Source: CSP1-5 sp964558395 | GTDB lineage: Bacteria > Methylomirabilota > Methylomirabilia > Methylomirabilales > CSP1-5 | Length of the DNA: 64,000 nt | Assembly: GCA_964558395.1 (NCBI GenBank) | Contig: CAZLDS010000007.1 | Span: 19,900 to 83,899 of the forward strand | Direction: 5' to 3' | Shown here: one piece after another, positions 1 through 8,271 of the stretch | Position numbering within the stretch: position 1 is the stretch's first letter | Layout of the letters: each line of letters starts with the position of its first letter | The notes under the pieces: model-generated | Told to the model about the DNA's origin: nothing | Seen by the model: the letters and a program-made list of their open reading frames with translations, nothing else | Database searches by the model: none | Position numbers and translations under genes: made by a program

Positions 1-849
1 GACCTCTACGAGACTGGCGAGGAATGGGAGGGCCAGGGCTAACGCGATGACCCCCCACCAGAACCAGGAGGCGAGGTAGCCCGACGTGAGGATGTTGTAT
101 ACGAGCTTCTGGCCGACTGACCAGGAGGCGAAGGCTGCGAGCATCAGGTAGATCCAACCCGCCTCAAGGAGGATGACCAGCGTGTCGGCGAGGCTCAGGA
201 CCCCGGCCGTCTCACTCGCCCCCCCCAACTCCCGGCCCACCATGCCTGACAATTTGAGGTGATCGGCCGCGAGCGCGGTTAACCCGCAGGCGGCCAACGC
301 CGTGGAGAGTCCCGAGATGAGGAAGAGAATTGGGATGTATTTCGTATCCCAGAGGGGGGTAAACCAATAACCGCCGGCGATTTGCCAGGACCCGGACAGT
401 AGAAATCCGGTGTAAAGAGCCATCAAAGCCCCAGTCGGAATAGAGAGGATGGCCACAATGACACGGTAGGATCGCTGCATCCGAAAGTACCAGAAGGCAG
501 AGTACACAACGGCGAGGGGAAAAAAGATGCTGATGATCCAGCCGCCGATGGTCAGCCACGACTTGTAGTTGCTCATGAAAAGAGGGAACAAGATCCCGCG
601 TTCCGGCTTCCCCAGGTGAAAGGTGAGTGCCAGGCCACCCACGATGATGATGGGCAGCGTGAGATACGTGGAAATCCGGGAAAGCGTCTGGTAGCGCTCG
701 TCCTTCCCCCCGAGGAGATCTGCCAGGGCGGCGACAATCAAAGTCCCCCCCGCCATCCCTCCGAGAAAGAGATACCAGGGAATGTTAAAATGCACTCCCC
801 ACTTGCCGGTCTCGAGGATGATCGGTTGTAACTGCTCTACTGGTGGCAT
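1..849 (-). CDS. NrfD/PsrC-type membrane anchor subunit of formate dehydrogenase (partial at window edge)
   Basis: The reading frame starts with ATG at 849 behind a GGAGAG ribosome site and runs off the left edge, so 283 residues are visible and the C-terminus is missing. The product is strongly hydrophobic with about seven membrane helices in view, and it carries the motif HLGKPERG typical of NrfD/PsrC polysulfide-reductase-type subunits. Family members pass electrons between a periplasmic iron-sulfur/molybdopterin pair and the quinone pool without haem. It lies 138 bp downstream of the ferredoxin subunit on the same strand, so I infer it is the quinone-reactive anchor of the formate dehydrogenase encoded next to it. 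The exact electron acceptor cannot be read from sequence. Confidence 0.9.
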   Translation of the reverse strand, partial: MPPVEQLQPIILETGKWGVHFNIPWYLFLGGMAGGTLIVAALADLLGGKDERYQTLSRISTYLTLPIIIVGGLALTFHLGKPERGILFPLFMSNYKSWLTIGGWIISIFFPLAVVYSAFWYFRMQRSYRVIVAILSIPTGALMALYTGFLLSGSWQIAGGYWFTPLWDTKYIPILFLISGLSTALAACGLTALAADHLKLSGMVGRELGGASETAGVLSLADTLVILLEAGWIYLMLAAFASWSVGQKLVYNILTSGYLASWFWWGVIALALALPFLASLVEV

Positions 850-906
850 GATCGTCTCTCCTGCCCGTCAGGCCAAAGAGGCTTGGCATACGGTCGCACA
901 AAACAA

Positions 907-944
907 TCCCCACCGGCGACCCCGGAGAAGGGTACCGGTGGGGA
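907..944. repeat. Intergenic stem-loop between ferredoxin and NrfD genes
   Basis: CCCCACCGG at 908-916 pairs with CCGGTGGGG at 935-943, extended by one T-A pair, around an 18-nt loop. There is no U-tract, so it is not a standard terminator. It may stabilise or process the polycistronic message between two operon genes (inference). Confidence 0.45.
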
Positions 945-987
945 TCCCGGTTACTCCCGTACAGAACGAGACGTTCGCTCCGAAGAA

Positions 988-1590
988 CTACCTACCTGGA
1001 TAGGCAGTCCCCCACCCCCAGGCGCCCCCGCCAGAGCCGCGGGCGGCCATCCGCGTCCGAACCACATTGGCCACCTCTTCGGCGTCCCCGGCCACCAGTG
1101 CCTTGGTCGAGCAGACCGAGGCGCACATGGGCAGCTTCCCCTCTGCGATCCGGTTAGACCCGTACGTCCGCAGCTCCGCTTCCGAGCCGGCTTCGGTCGG
1201 CCCACCAGCACAGTAGGTACACTTGTCCATGACACCCCGCGCCCCAAAGGGACTGGCCTTGGGGAATTGTGGCGCTCCAAAGGGACAGGCGTACAGGCAA
1301 TACCCACACCCGATGCAGGTCTCCTTGTTGACGTGAACGATCCCATCTGGCCGGTGGTAGAGGGCATCCACCGGACAGACAGCCACGCACGGTGCCTTGG
1401 AGCAGTGCATGCAAGGAACGGCGACGTTGGTCTCCCCCGGCACCCCCTCGTTCACCGTGACGACCCGGATGCGAGCAATGCCCTGCGGGACGTTATTCTC
1501 GTTCTTGCACGCGACCTCACAGCCGCCGCATTCGATGCAGCGCTTGACGTCGATGTAGAACTTCATCCGCGCAGGCGTCAATTGCGCCAT
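988..1590 (-). CDS. Formate dehydrogenase iron-sulfur (4 x [4Fe-4S]) subunit
   Basis: This 200-residue protein belongs to the DMSO-reductase-family ferredoxin subunits (FdhB/HybA/NrfC type). Four cysteine groups are visible: RCIECGGCEVAC near residue 17, CMHCSKAPCVAVCP near 60, CIGCGYCLYACP near 92, and a split CTYC with CASVC at about 122 and 156. That is enough for four [4Fe-4S] clusters forming a wire from the catalytic subunit to the membrane subunit. The start ATG at 1590 follows AAGGAGGTGTGAT, a near-perfect Shine-Dalgarno, suggesting high expression. No signal peptide is seen, so export with the TAT-tagged catalytic subunit is expected. It sits 13 bp after the catalytic subunit gene. 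Confidence 0.93.
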   Translation of the reverse strand: MAQLTPARMKFYIDVKRCIECGGCEVACKNENNVPQGIARIRVVTVNEGVPGETNVAVPCMHCSKAPCVAVCPVDALYHRPDGIVHVNKETCIGCGYCLYACPFGAPQFPKASPFGARGVMDKCTYCAGGPTEAGSEAELRTYGSNRIAEGKLPMCASVCSTKALVAGDAEEVANVVRTRMAARGSGGGAWGWGTAYPGR

Positions 1591-1603
1591 AGATCACACC
1601 TCC

Positions 1604-4441
1604 TTAGGCCTTCCGGATCCGGCAGAGGCCCGTCTTGGTTTCCGGCATCTGGGTGACCCGGTCGTAACCATAGTTGGTGACTGTGTTAGCCGATTCGCCG
1701 ATGCCGTACGGCACCGTTCCCTCGGGGTATTTGTGGGCAAGCGACTTCCCCTGGAAAGAGCCACCCCAGTGGAAGGGGAGGAAGACGGTGTCGGGCCCCA
1801 CCCGGCGGGTCACCTTGGCCTTGACCTTGACCATGCTGGGATTGCCGTCCAAGTCTTCGGGCGACTCAATAATCATCCAGTCACCGTGCCTGATTCCGTG
1901 ATCGTTCGCCAGCTTCGGGTGGATCTCGCAGTACATCTCGGGGTTCAGTTCGACGAGCCACCAGCAGGCCCGCTCGGCCGCACCGCCTCCTTCGAACTCG
2001 ACCTGCCGGCCGGACGTCAGGATGATCGGGTATTTCTTCACCCAGTCCGGCTTCTGCATGCCTTTCCAGAGGGTCGGCACCCGATAGTGGTCCTTCACAT
2101 CGTCGTAGCTCGGGTACTTGGCCACGAGGTCGGGCCGCGGGCTGTGGAGGGGTTCCCGGTGCATCGGGATCGGATCCGGGATGTTCCAGGCCTTGAATCG
2201 GGCGCGGCCATTACCATAGGGGGCGAGCCCTTGGGCGATGGCCTCTTCGAATACCTTGCCGCTGAGATCGGTCTTCCAGTCCTTTTGCTCAGGATAACCA
2301 CCCTTGATGGAGCTCCGCACCGGCGCCGAGCCAGCCGACGCCAGCAGTGTCTTGCCGTCTGGCGCCTTGGGTCCCCAGCGGGCCCGGAAGCCCATGCCCC
2401 CCTCGGCCACCGGCACTTCGATACGGTACAGGACGGGAGAGCCGGGGTGCTTCTCGGTCCAGCAGGGCCAGGGGAGACCCCAGTACTCGCCGTTGACAGG
2501 CCCGCCTTCGGCCTGCTTGTTTTGCACGGTAAAGGCGTGCGCCCACTCTTGCTGCCGCTTCATCCGCTCGGGGGTCTGGCCGGTCATGCCGATGGTCCGC
2601 ATGCCGAGGTTCCACTCCCGAACGATGGAGTCGATGGTCTCTTCCGGAAGCTCCTTGGCCTCCTTTGTGTTCTTCGGCACACCCTTCCAGTTGCCCCGCT
2701 TGCTATGGATCAGTTTATCCTTGAGCCCGAGCCGATCGGCCAAGTCGACCAAAATTGCCAGGTCGGTCCGAGACTCCCAGACTGGCGGCACCACTCGATT
2801 CCGCCACTGGATATCCCGGTTCGAGTTGGTGACGCTGGTCCATTGCTCGTACTGGGTGGCTGCGGGCAAGATATAGACTCCGTCTTTTCGATCGGTGATC
2901 ACTGGCGTGTTGGTCACGAAGGGGTCGATATCCACGAGCAGCTCGACCTTATCGAGGGCCCGCTTGCCGCGGTCCACCTGGGATATCGAGTTACTGCTAT
3001 GACCCCAGAAGATTGCGGCATGGACGTTTACCCCGCCGTTACTCAGCTCCTTCTTGGCATCCATCAGGACGCCCTCGTACCACCGAGCGACGGTGAAGCC
3101 CTTACTGTTAAAGGTCTTGGGGTTAAACCGGCCCTTGACCCAGTTGAAATCGACGTCCCAGACGTTACTCCAATGCTTGAACGCCTTCTCGGAGAGGCCG
3201 TAGTACCCTGGCAGGGTGTTCGAGAGCACACCGAGGTCGGTGGCTCCCTGGACGTTGTCGTGACCCCGGAAGACATTGGCGCCGCCACCCCGCACCCCCA
3301 TGTTACCGAGGAGGAGCTGCAGCACACAGTAGGAGCGCGTATTGCACGTGCCGTTCGTGTGCTGGGTCCCGCCCATCGCCCAGATGATCGTCCCCGGCCG
3401 GTTGTCCGCCATCGTCTTGGCCATCCGGTGGAGATCCTCCTTGGAGACACCGGTGATGTTGGCGACGGTGTCCGGATCGTACTTCTTGATCACCTCGACC
3501 AACTCGTCGAACCCGTAGGTCCGTTCGTTGATCATCTTCCGGTCTTCCCAGCCGTTGGCCAGGATGATGTTGCAGAGCCCGTAGATGAGCGCCACGTCGG
3601 TTCCTGAGCGGTGGCGGTAGTACTGATTGGCAAAGGCCGAGGTTTTCGTAAACCGGGGATCGCAGTTGATGACTTGCGCCTTGTTCACCTCTTTGGCGAC
3701 CAGGATATGCTGCATGGAGATCGGGTGGGACTCGGCACAGTTCTCGCCGATGATAAAGATGGCCCGGCTGTTGCGAATGTCGTTCATCGAGTTGGTCATG
3801 GCGCCGTAGCCCCAGACATTGGCGAGCCCCGCGACGGTGGTCGAATGACAGATGCGGGCCTGGTGATCGATGTTATTGGAACCCCACAGGGCAGCGAACT
3901 TCCGGAGGGAATACGCCATCTCGTTGCCGTGGTGGGCCGAGCCGAGGATCATCAGCGCGTCCGGGCCGTGCTTTTTTCGGATCTGTTCAAGCTTCGCGGT
4001 AATCTCGGACATCGCCTGGTCCCAGCTGATCCGCTTCCACTTCCCTCCTTCGAGCTTCATCGGGTACCGGAGGCGCTTCTCGCTGATCACGTGCTCGCGC
4101 CCCGCGGCCCCCTTGGAGCAGAGGCTGCCCTGGTTGATGGGGTGCTCAAACCATGGCTCGATGCTGACCCAAACCCCGTTTTGCTCTTCCCCGACGAACC
4201 CACACCCGACCGCGCAGTTGCCGCAGATCGTCTTGTGCTGGTTCAGCTTGGGGGCTTCAACCGCCGCGGCGGCCTCGCGAGTCAGGGGGCCGGGTAGGGC
4301 AGAACTGACCACCCCGGCGCCGATACCGATGCCGGCCGCCCTCAGGAAGTTGCGGCGATCAATAACGGGGTTGAGCTTGTCGAGCCATGAGGGCGAAGCC
4401 TTGGCCTCGCTCGCTCTTACTCTTCGTAGCGTCATCCCCAT
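1604..4441 (-). CDS. fdhA: Formate dehydrogenase catalytic (molybdopterin) subunit, Cys form
   Basis: The 945-residue product is a DMSO-reductase-family oxidoreductase. A twin-arginine signal is present (DRRNFLRAAGIG, residues 28-39) with a hydrophobic stretch to about 60, so it is exported folded. C73, C76, C80 and C108 form the N-terminal [4Fe-4S] site. At C198-H199, in ARICHSTTVAGL followed by GAMTN, the sequence matches the active site of FdnG/FdoG-type formate dehydrogenases, with Cys where many enzymes have selenocysteine. No Sec-decoding element is therefore needed. The C-terminal region (about 750-945) resembles the dinucleotide-binding domain for bis-MGD. It is followed at once by the ferredoxin and NrfD genes. 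Molybdenum versus tungsten cannot be decided. Confidence 0.88.
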   Translation of the reverse strand: MGMTLRRVRASEAKASPSWLDKLNPVIDRRNFLRAAGIGIGAGVVSSALPGPLTREAAAAVEAPKLNQHKTICGNCAVGCGFVGEEQNGVWVSIEPWFEHPINQGSLCSKGAAGREHVISEKRLRYPMKLEGGKWKRISWDQAMSEITAKLEQIRKKHGPDALMILGSAHHGNEMAYSLRKFAALWGSNNIDHQARICHSTTVAGLANVWGYGAMTNSMNDIRNSRAIFIIGENCAESHPISMQHILVAKEVNKAQVINCDPRFTKTSAFANQYYRHRSGTDVALIYGLCNIILANGWEDRKMINERTYGFDELVEVIKKYDPDTVANITGVSKEDLHRMAKTMADNRPGTIIWAMGGTQHTNGTCNTRSYCVLQLLLGNMGVRGGGANVFRGHDNVQGATDLGVLSNTLPGYYGLSEKAFKHWSNVWDVDFNWVKGRFNPKTFNSKGFTVARWYEGVLMDAKKELSNGGVNVHAAIFWGHSSNSISQVDRGKRALDKVELLVDIDPFVTNTPVITDRKDGVYILPAATQYEQWTSVTNSNRDIQWRNRVVPPVWESRTDLAILVDLADRLGLKDKLIHSKRGNWKGVPKNTKEAKELPEETIDSIVREWNLGMRTIGMTGQTPERMKRQQEWAHAFTVQNKQAEGGPVNGEYWGLPWPCWTEKHPGSPVLYRIEVPVAEGGMGFRARWGPKAPDGKTLLASAGSAPVRSSIKGGYPEQKDWKTDLSGKVFEEAIAQGLAPYGNGRARFKAWNIPDPIPMHREPLHSPRPDLVAKYPSYDDVKDHYRVPTLWKGMQKPDWVKKYPIILTSGRQVEFEGGGAAERACWWLVELNPEMYCEIHPKLANDHGIRHGDWMIIESPEDLDGNPSMVKVKAKVTRRVGPDTVFLPFHWGGSFQGKSLAHKYPEGTVPYGIGESANTVTNYGYDRVTQMPETKTGLCRIRKA

Positions 4442-4456
4442 TCCTCCCTCCTACCT

Positions 4457-4654
4457 CTAGGTGTAGAGGGTCTTGTAATATCTTTCGACATCCTCGGTGC
4501 GGCGGTACAGGATCGGCTCCGTAGTCTTCGACTTCTTCTTGGGCGCTGCCGTGGCTTTTTTCCCGCTGAGTCCTAAGGCCGCCGTGACACCAGCGCCGGT
4601 CAGAAGCCCCATCAGGAACTTCCTGCGGCCGCTATTGGATCTACTTTCGCTCAT
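4457..4654 (-). CDS. Small TAT-signal protein of formate dehydrogenase loci (formate_TAT type)
   Basis: A 65-residue protein that is mostly a twin-arginine signal (GRRKFLMGLLTGAG at 9-22, ending in an Ala-rich region) followed by a short Lys-rich and Tyr-rich tail ending near RYYKTLYT. Small TAT proteins of this shape are repeatedly found just upstream of formate dehydrogenase catalytic genes (family TIGR02811) and their role is not established. The gap to the catalytic gene is 15 bp and a GGGGG ribosome site precedes the ATG. I infer a role in assembly or as a small subunit; the sequence shows no cofactor ligands. Confidence 0.8.
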   Translation of the reverse strand: MSESRSNSGRRKFLMGLLTGAGVTAALGLSGKKATAAPKKKSKTTEPILYRRTEDVERYYKTLYT

Positions 4655-4678
4655 ACAGATATCCCCCTTTCCTTGGCG

Positions 4679-4930
4679 TCAGCTGATGCAGGTCAGGGAG
4701 CTACATACACTGGAACCATCTTCCAGCTCGGCGTGCTCGAACTCGACTAGGTATCCTTCATGAAGATCCTCGAGGCTCCCCCCTTGGGTCCCCATGGTCT
4801 CTTCCTCGGCCACTTCAATGATGAGGTCCTCCGGGAACCTCACCGTCACCTCCTTTCCATTCGACGTTTCGATCACTGCCGTGCGGCTCAGTCGGTCCAA
4901 CTTTCTCACGGTCCCCTCGTTCAAGCACAT
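4679..4930 (-). CDS. Small cysteine-bearing protein, unknown function, first gene after the attenuator
   Basis: An 83-residue acidic protein starting Met-Cys and ending with a CSSLTC pair. It has a beta-rich middle (KEVTVRFPEDLIIEVAEE). A GTG one codon upstream (4933) is also possible; I chose the ATG at 4930 because the AAAGGGGG ribosome site is better spaced. The N-terminal MC recalls the small nickel-binding CooT family, but the rest does not clearly match, so I do not assign it. It is 24 bp upstream of the formate_TAT gene, transcribed with the formate dehydrogenase genes, and may be a metal-handling or accessory factor (inference). Confidence 0.6.
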   Translation of the reverse strand: MCLNEGTVRKLDRLSRTAVIETSNGKEVTVRFPEDLIIEVAEEETMGTQGGSLEDLHEGYLVEFEHAELEDGSSVCSSLTCIS

Positions 4931-4971
4931 CACCCCCTTTCGCAGAGAGGTATCTCCCTTTCCGACTGATG

Positions 4972-5018
4972 CTCAAAAAACGAAACGCCCCCCGGGCCGT
5001 GCTCCGCCCGAAAGGCGT
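4972..5018 (-). terminator. Hairpin with U-tract upstream of the fdh structural genes
   Basis: On the minus strand ACGCC (5018-5014) pairs with GGCGT (4989-4985), with an inner CGGGC/GCCCG stem, then TTCGTTTTTT. It lies about 40 nt upstream of the next start codon. It could end transcription from the upstream torD-type gene, or act as an attenuator in the leader of the fdh genes, since a TATAAT box lies upstream of it. Confidence 0.6.
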
Positions 5019-5084
5019 CTGGGTGCGCATTGCAGCGTCAAAAGTGACTGACGTCAATTGGACAATAGTCGTCATCCCGGGTGC

Positions 5085-5090
5085 ATTATA
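5085..5090 (-). promoter_or_regulatory. Candidate -10 box (TATAAT) for fdh genes
   Basis: A perfect TATAAT reads on the minus strand. The hexamer 17 nt upstream (AGCAAG) is a poor -35, so activator dependence is possible. It precedes the hairpin at 4972-5018, which would put that hairpin in the leader transcript. Confidence 0.4.
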
Positions 5091-5254
5091 ACAACCTCCA
5101 CCGGGAGCTTGCTCTAGGTGAGGATGTGAGCTGTCAGCCAGGGAGGAGGGGAAACATGACATTGGTCATGCCTTAGGCTGACCCTAGTTAGGCTTTCGCT
5201 ACTTGTAACATTGGCGTAACACCCTCGTCAAGAGCTTTTTTCAAGGGGGCTAAT

Positions 5255-6016
5255 CTAGGGGGGGGTGGCGGATTCCCCCTCCTGCTCCTCTGCCGTCTCG
5301 GCGGAAAACAGGGGGCCCGTGAAGCTCGACTTCTTTACCTGGATCAGGTGTCCTGGCTTCTCCGAGCCCCAGTCGGTGAGGACCTCCTGCTCTAACTCCA
5401 GGAACGCGCGGACGATCTTCCCTATTCCCCGATAAAACTCTCCCCCCCTCTTCTCTAAGTCGTGACCAAATGTGGGGACCCACCGGATGAGGTGAACCTT
5501 CACGAAATCTCCCTGGAGATTAACCCAGCGGGTTTCCTCATCGGGATTGGCTGAATTTTCCTGGCGCGTAATGAGTTGCCGCATGATATCGCACATAAAG
5601 GCGATGTGGTCCTCTGGCTCTGGCCATTCCTCGCCTTTCTCGAGTCCGACCCGTCGCATGAAGTTTCGGATGAGGACGAGGGGGGCCCCGAAGAGCGCGC
5701 CGGTCACATAAAAAGACTCGCAGGGAGTGATCTGGGGGATGCCCGGTCCGACAAAGAGGGGCGTAAACTCCTCAGCTACTTGCGCCGTGAAGGCCTTGGG
5801 GTTCTCCCGATTCTTTAGGAGGACCTGGCTCACCTCGCGCCACCCCTCACCCAGCAAAGGGTGCAGCGCGCCCGCCGCTTCGATGCGCGCCTCCAGGTTG
5901 CGTCCGAGCGGCTCCAAAAGCTCGACCGTCGGCTCCCGGAGAAACAGGGCGGAGAAGAGTTCATAGTACTCGCGGCGAAACTGGCAGAGTTCCCGATCGC
6001 CGATCACGGCTCCCAT
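5255..6016 (-). CDS. TorD/DmsD-family chaperone for molybdoenzyme maturation
   Basis: A 253-residue, mainly helical protein with the pattern of TorD-family redox-enzyme maturation proteins, including FRREYYELFSALFLREP near the start and a TPCESFYVTG segment mid-protein. These cytoplasmic chaperones bind TAT signals of molybdoenzymes and hold them until the cofactor is inserted. I place the start at ATG 6016 (MGAVIGD) because longer frames run into the upstream gene; this start overlaps that gene's stop by 13 bp, indicating translational coupling. Its likely client is the TAT-tagged formate dehydrogenase subunit encoded downstream. The C-terminal 25 residues are low-complexity and Glu-rich. 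Confidence 0.85.
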   Translation of the reverse strand: MGAVIGDRELCQFRREYYELFSALFLREPTVELLEPLGRNLEARIEAAGALHPLLGEGWREVSQVLLKNRENPKAFTAQVAEEFTPLFVGPGIPQITPCESFYVTGALFGAPLVLIRNFMRRVGLEKGEEWPEPEDHIAFMCDIMRQLITRQENSANPDEETRWVNLQGDFVKVHLIRWVPTFGHDLEKRGGEFYRGIGKIVRAFLELEQEVLTDWGSEKPGHLIQVKKSSFTGPLFSAETAEEQEGESATPP

Positions 6017-8127
6017 CCCTTTTGCATTTCCATCATCGCCTTGACGGCCCGGCAGTCCGGGCACATCAGTAGCAGGTCGGCCCGGCCCTCGAGAAAGGCC
6101 TCCATCATCCCCACTTTGGCCTGGATGGCAGCGAGCGCTCGCTTGGTGACGTACTCTTTGCCGCACTGGAGGCAGCCCACCATCTCGTCCTGGACCATCA
6201 CCTGGTAGGCAAAAGCCGCCTTGTCGAGGATCAAATCCCGGTGCAGGGTGATGACATTCTCCGGACATGCCTTCTCGCACATCCCACAGGCGACACAGCT
6301 CATGTACCGAAACTCCAGCGTGTGCTTCTCGTCATCCAGCTTGAAGGCTTGGACCGGACAGACGTTGACGCAGGACCGGCACATGGTGCATCCCTCGGCC
6401 CGGACATCGGACCAAGCAAAGGGGAAGGGGGTATTCTCCTTGACGCGACCCGGGTCCCTCCCGGTGCCGGAGAGGAAGGTCTCCATCGCATCAGCGATGA
6501 TCTCGCGGTTCTCCACCTTATCGGGAAACTGCCCGTCCCACCTGAGCGGGAAGAGGGACGCCGCGTTGGCAAAGCGTCCCAGGGCGGTCAGGGCCTCATG
6601 GGCCGCTTCCTCGGTGGTAAACAGACGAACTCGTTCTCCTCCGAGTCCGAACGCCTCGAGAATTATTCTGGTGAAGTCTAGCTTCTCGAAGAGAAGCTGT
6701 CGCTCTCCATGGGGACACTCCTCGCACCCCAGCAGAGCCACCCCCGCTGCCCCCAGGCGAAAGGCCGCGAGCATGTTCGCCTCAGAGACATAGCGCAAGC
6801 ACGGGACCTCGATGGGGAGGAAGTTGGCCGGCAAGGTGACCTGGAAGGCCCGGGCATTTTGCAGCGCAGCCCGCCCTTTATTACTACAATGAAACCCGAG
6901 GACCGGCCGCTCCTCCTCGTCACCATTGACGGGAGCCAGGAGTGCCCGCATCTTCGTATAGAGATAATGAGGGGAGGGCTCGACGAAGTGCAGCGCCGAG
7001 GTGGGGCATGCGGAGATGCACGCGCCACATCCCTCACAGCTTATCGGGTCCACCGCGACCCGGGAAGGCGACGCAACAGGATCTCGCTGGATGGCGTCGT
7101 AAGGGCAGGACGGGATGCAAATGCCGCATCCTTTGAAATCGGCATACCCCCCCGCACATGTCCCGAGGTTGTACCGGACAAATTCCGGCTTCATGAAGTC
7201 GCCGATCAAGGCCATCACGTCCAAGGCAACCCGATCCACGTCTTCCGGGCGTACGGTAGGAACATGATGAATGCCGGGACGCCGGTGGCGGGGTGGCAGC
7301 TGTTGGCTTCCCAGGAAGATCACCTGATCGACCTCCACCACGTGCTGGTCCTTGCGAGGAATTCTGATCGCCTGGACCGCCCCGCATTCGGTGAGGCAAT
7401 CCCCACACCGATCGCACTTCGAATCAATGAGGCGTAGTCCTGCCGTGATGGCCTGCGTGTGGCATACGGGGACGCATCGCATGCAGGAGACGCAGCGCTC
7501 AAGGTCAATCGCCTGGGTCCTTTCCACGAGGATCTTGAACTTTCCCAATTGTCCTTGGATTTCGGTCACGCGCCCGCGGTTCACTTCACAGGGGGGCGGC
7601 GAGGGGAGAAAGCTGTCGAAGGCCTCGGAGGTCTCCTCGAGGAGAAGCGTGACCCTCGCATGGTTGGCGAGGCGTCTGGCGAGCGAAAAGGCGTGGGGAG
7701 TCTCGGCGACAATGAAGATCAAGTCCCCCGCCCTGACCGGCATCTCCGACATCTGCTGATGCGCCTCGGCCGTCTCCAGGCGTGCCCTGAGGAGTCGGGC
7801 TACCTTCTGATTGGCCGCATCCCGGTCCTCATGGACCCAAAAACACTCTTCTTTGAGATTGAGGAGGTGGATCTGATTCGCCTGAAATCCGACGGTCGAA
7901 AGTTCTTTGAGAAAGAACTCCCGTTGGCCACAGCACCCGATTAAGATGTGGTCATGCTTCTCCTTTTGGGCGTGGTACTTGAGCGGATGGACATCATCCA
8001 GCTGGAGGCGCGAGAAAAGCCGTGGCTTCGACGGCAAGTTCAAGAACCGCGTGATGGTCCCGACGTTGAGAGGGAGGGATCGATTGCAGTCGCAGAGAAA
8101 GATACCAACACTCTTGGTCTTGGCCAT
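6004..8127 (-). CDS. Multi-[4Fe-4S] protein with HdrA-like and MvhD-like regions
   Basis: A 707-residue cytoplasmic protein with no signal peptide. The N-terminus has FLCDCN and IGCCGQREFF, like the head of HdrA proteins. Four ferredoxin motifs follow (RCVSCMRCVPVC, KCDRCGDCLTEC, FKGCGICIPSCP, SCEGCGACISACP, about residues 210-400). Next is an MvhD/FrhD-like region with GFHCSN, VPCLRY and LGCEECPHG (about 430-500). Two more ferredoxin motifs (GCTMCRSCVNVCP, SCVACGMCEKACP) and a final CLQC...CPDC complete it. The classical FAD-binding GxGxxG of HdrA is not visible. It is upstream of and overlaps the torD-type gene. I infer an electron-transfer hub for formate oxidation; bifurcation is possible but unproven. 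Confidence 0.8.
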   Translation of the reverse strand: MAKTKSVGIFLCDCNRSLPLNVGTITRFLNLPSKPRLFSRLQLDDVHPLKYHAQKEKHDHILIGCCGQREFFLKELSTVGFQANQIHLLNLKEECFWVHEDRDAANQKVARLLRARLETAEAHQQMSEMPVRAGDLIFIVAETPHAFSLARRLANHARVTLLLEETSEAFDSFLPSPPPCEVNRGRVTEIQGQLGKFKILVERTQAIDLERCVSCMRCVPVCHTQAITAGLRLIDSKCDRCGDCLTECGAVQAIRIPRKDQHVVEVDQVIFLGSQQLPPRHRRPGIHHVPTVRPEDVDRVALDVMALIGDFMKPEFVRYNLGTCAGGYADFKGCGICIPSCPYDAIQRDPVASPSRVAVDPISCEGCGACISACPTSALHFVEPSPHYLYTKMRALLAPVNGDEEERPVLGFHCSNKGRAALQNARAFQVTLPANFLPIEVPCLRYVSEANMLAAFRLGAAGVALLGCEECPHGERQLLFEKLDFTRIILEAFGLGGERVRLFTTEEAAHEALTALGRFANAASLFPLRWDGQFPDKVENREIIADAMETFLSGTGRDPGRVKENTPFPFAWSDVRAEGCTMCRSCVNVCPVQAFKLDDEKHTLEFRYMSCVACGMCEKACPENVITLHRDLILDKAAFAYQVMVQDEMVGCLQCGKEYVTKRALAAIQAKVGMMEAFLEGRADLLLMCPDCRAVKAMMEMQKGWEP

Positions 8128-8189
8128 GGAGTCTTCCCGCTCAGATTCCTGCGAGAGAGGGAGGAAGGACCACGCTCGGGTAGTTGTTT

Positions 8190-8219
8190 AGGCTATGTGG
8201 TGAATAGAGGCGCTGTCAA
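8190..8219 (-). promoter_or_regulatory. Candidate sigma70 promoter for the Hdr-like/torD genes
   Basis: TTGACA (8219-8214) and TAGCCT (8195-8190) are spaced by 18 nt on the minus strand, about 62 nt upstream of the start at 8127. The -10 is weak. Confidence 0.4.
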
Positions 8220-8271
8220 GGAAAAATAAAACCGCAGCTCGTTGAGGAACCCTCACCCTTACTCAACATTC

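Larger units (their letters stand above)
4934..5254. other. Gap upstream of the fdh genes: promoter candidate and terminator, no gene
   Basis: This 321-bp gap between the chaperone gene and the small Cys gene, both on the minus strand, shows no convincing gene. It contains a minus-strand hairpin with a U-tract (4972-5018) and a TATAAT box (5085-5090). Short open frames in it overlap these elements and lack ribosome sites. Confidence 0.6.

Noticed and set aside
1733..3607. 624-codon open frame on the plus strand
   Set aside because: Lies antisense to fdhA, with Pro/His/Gly-rich content and no ribosome site; a by-product of high-GC codon use.
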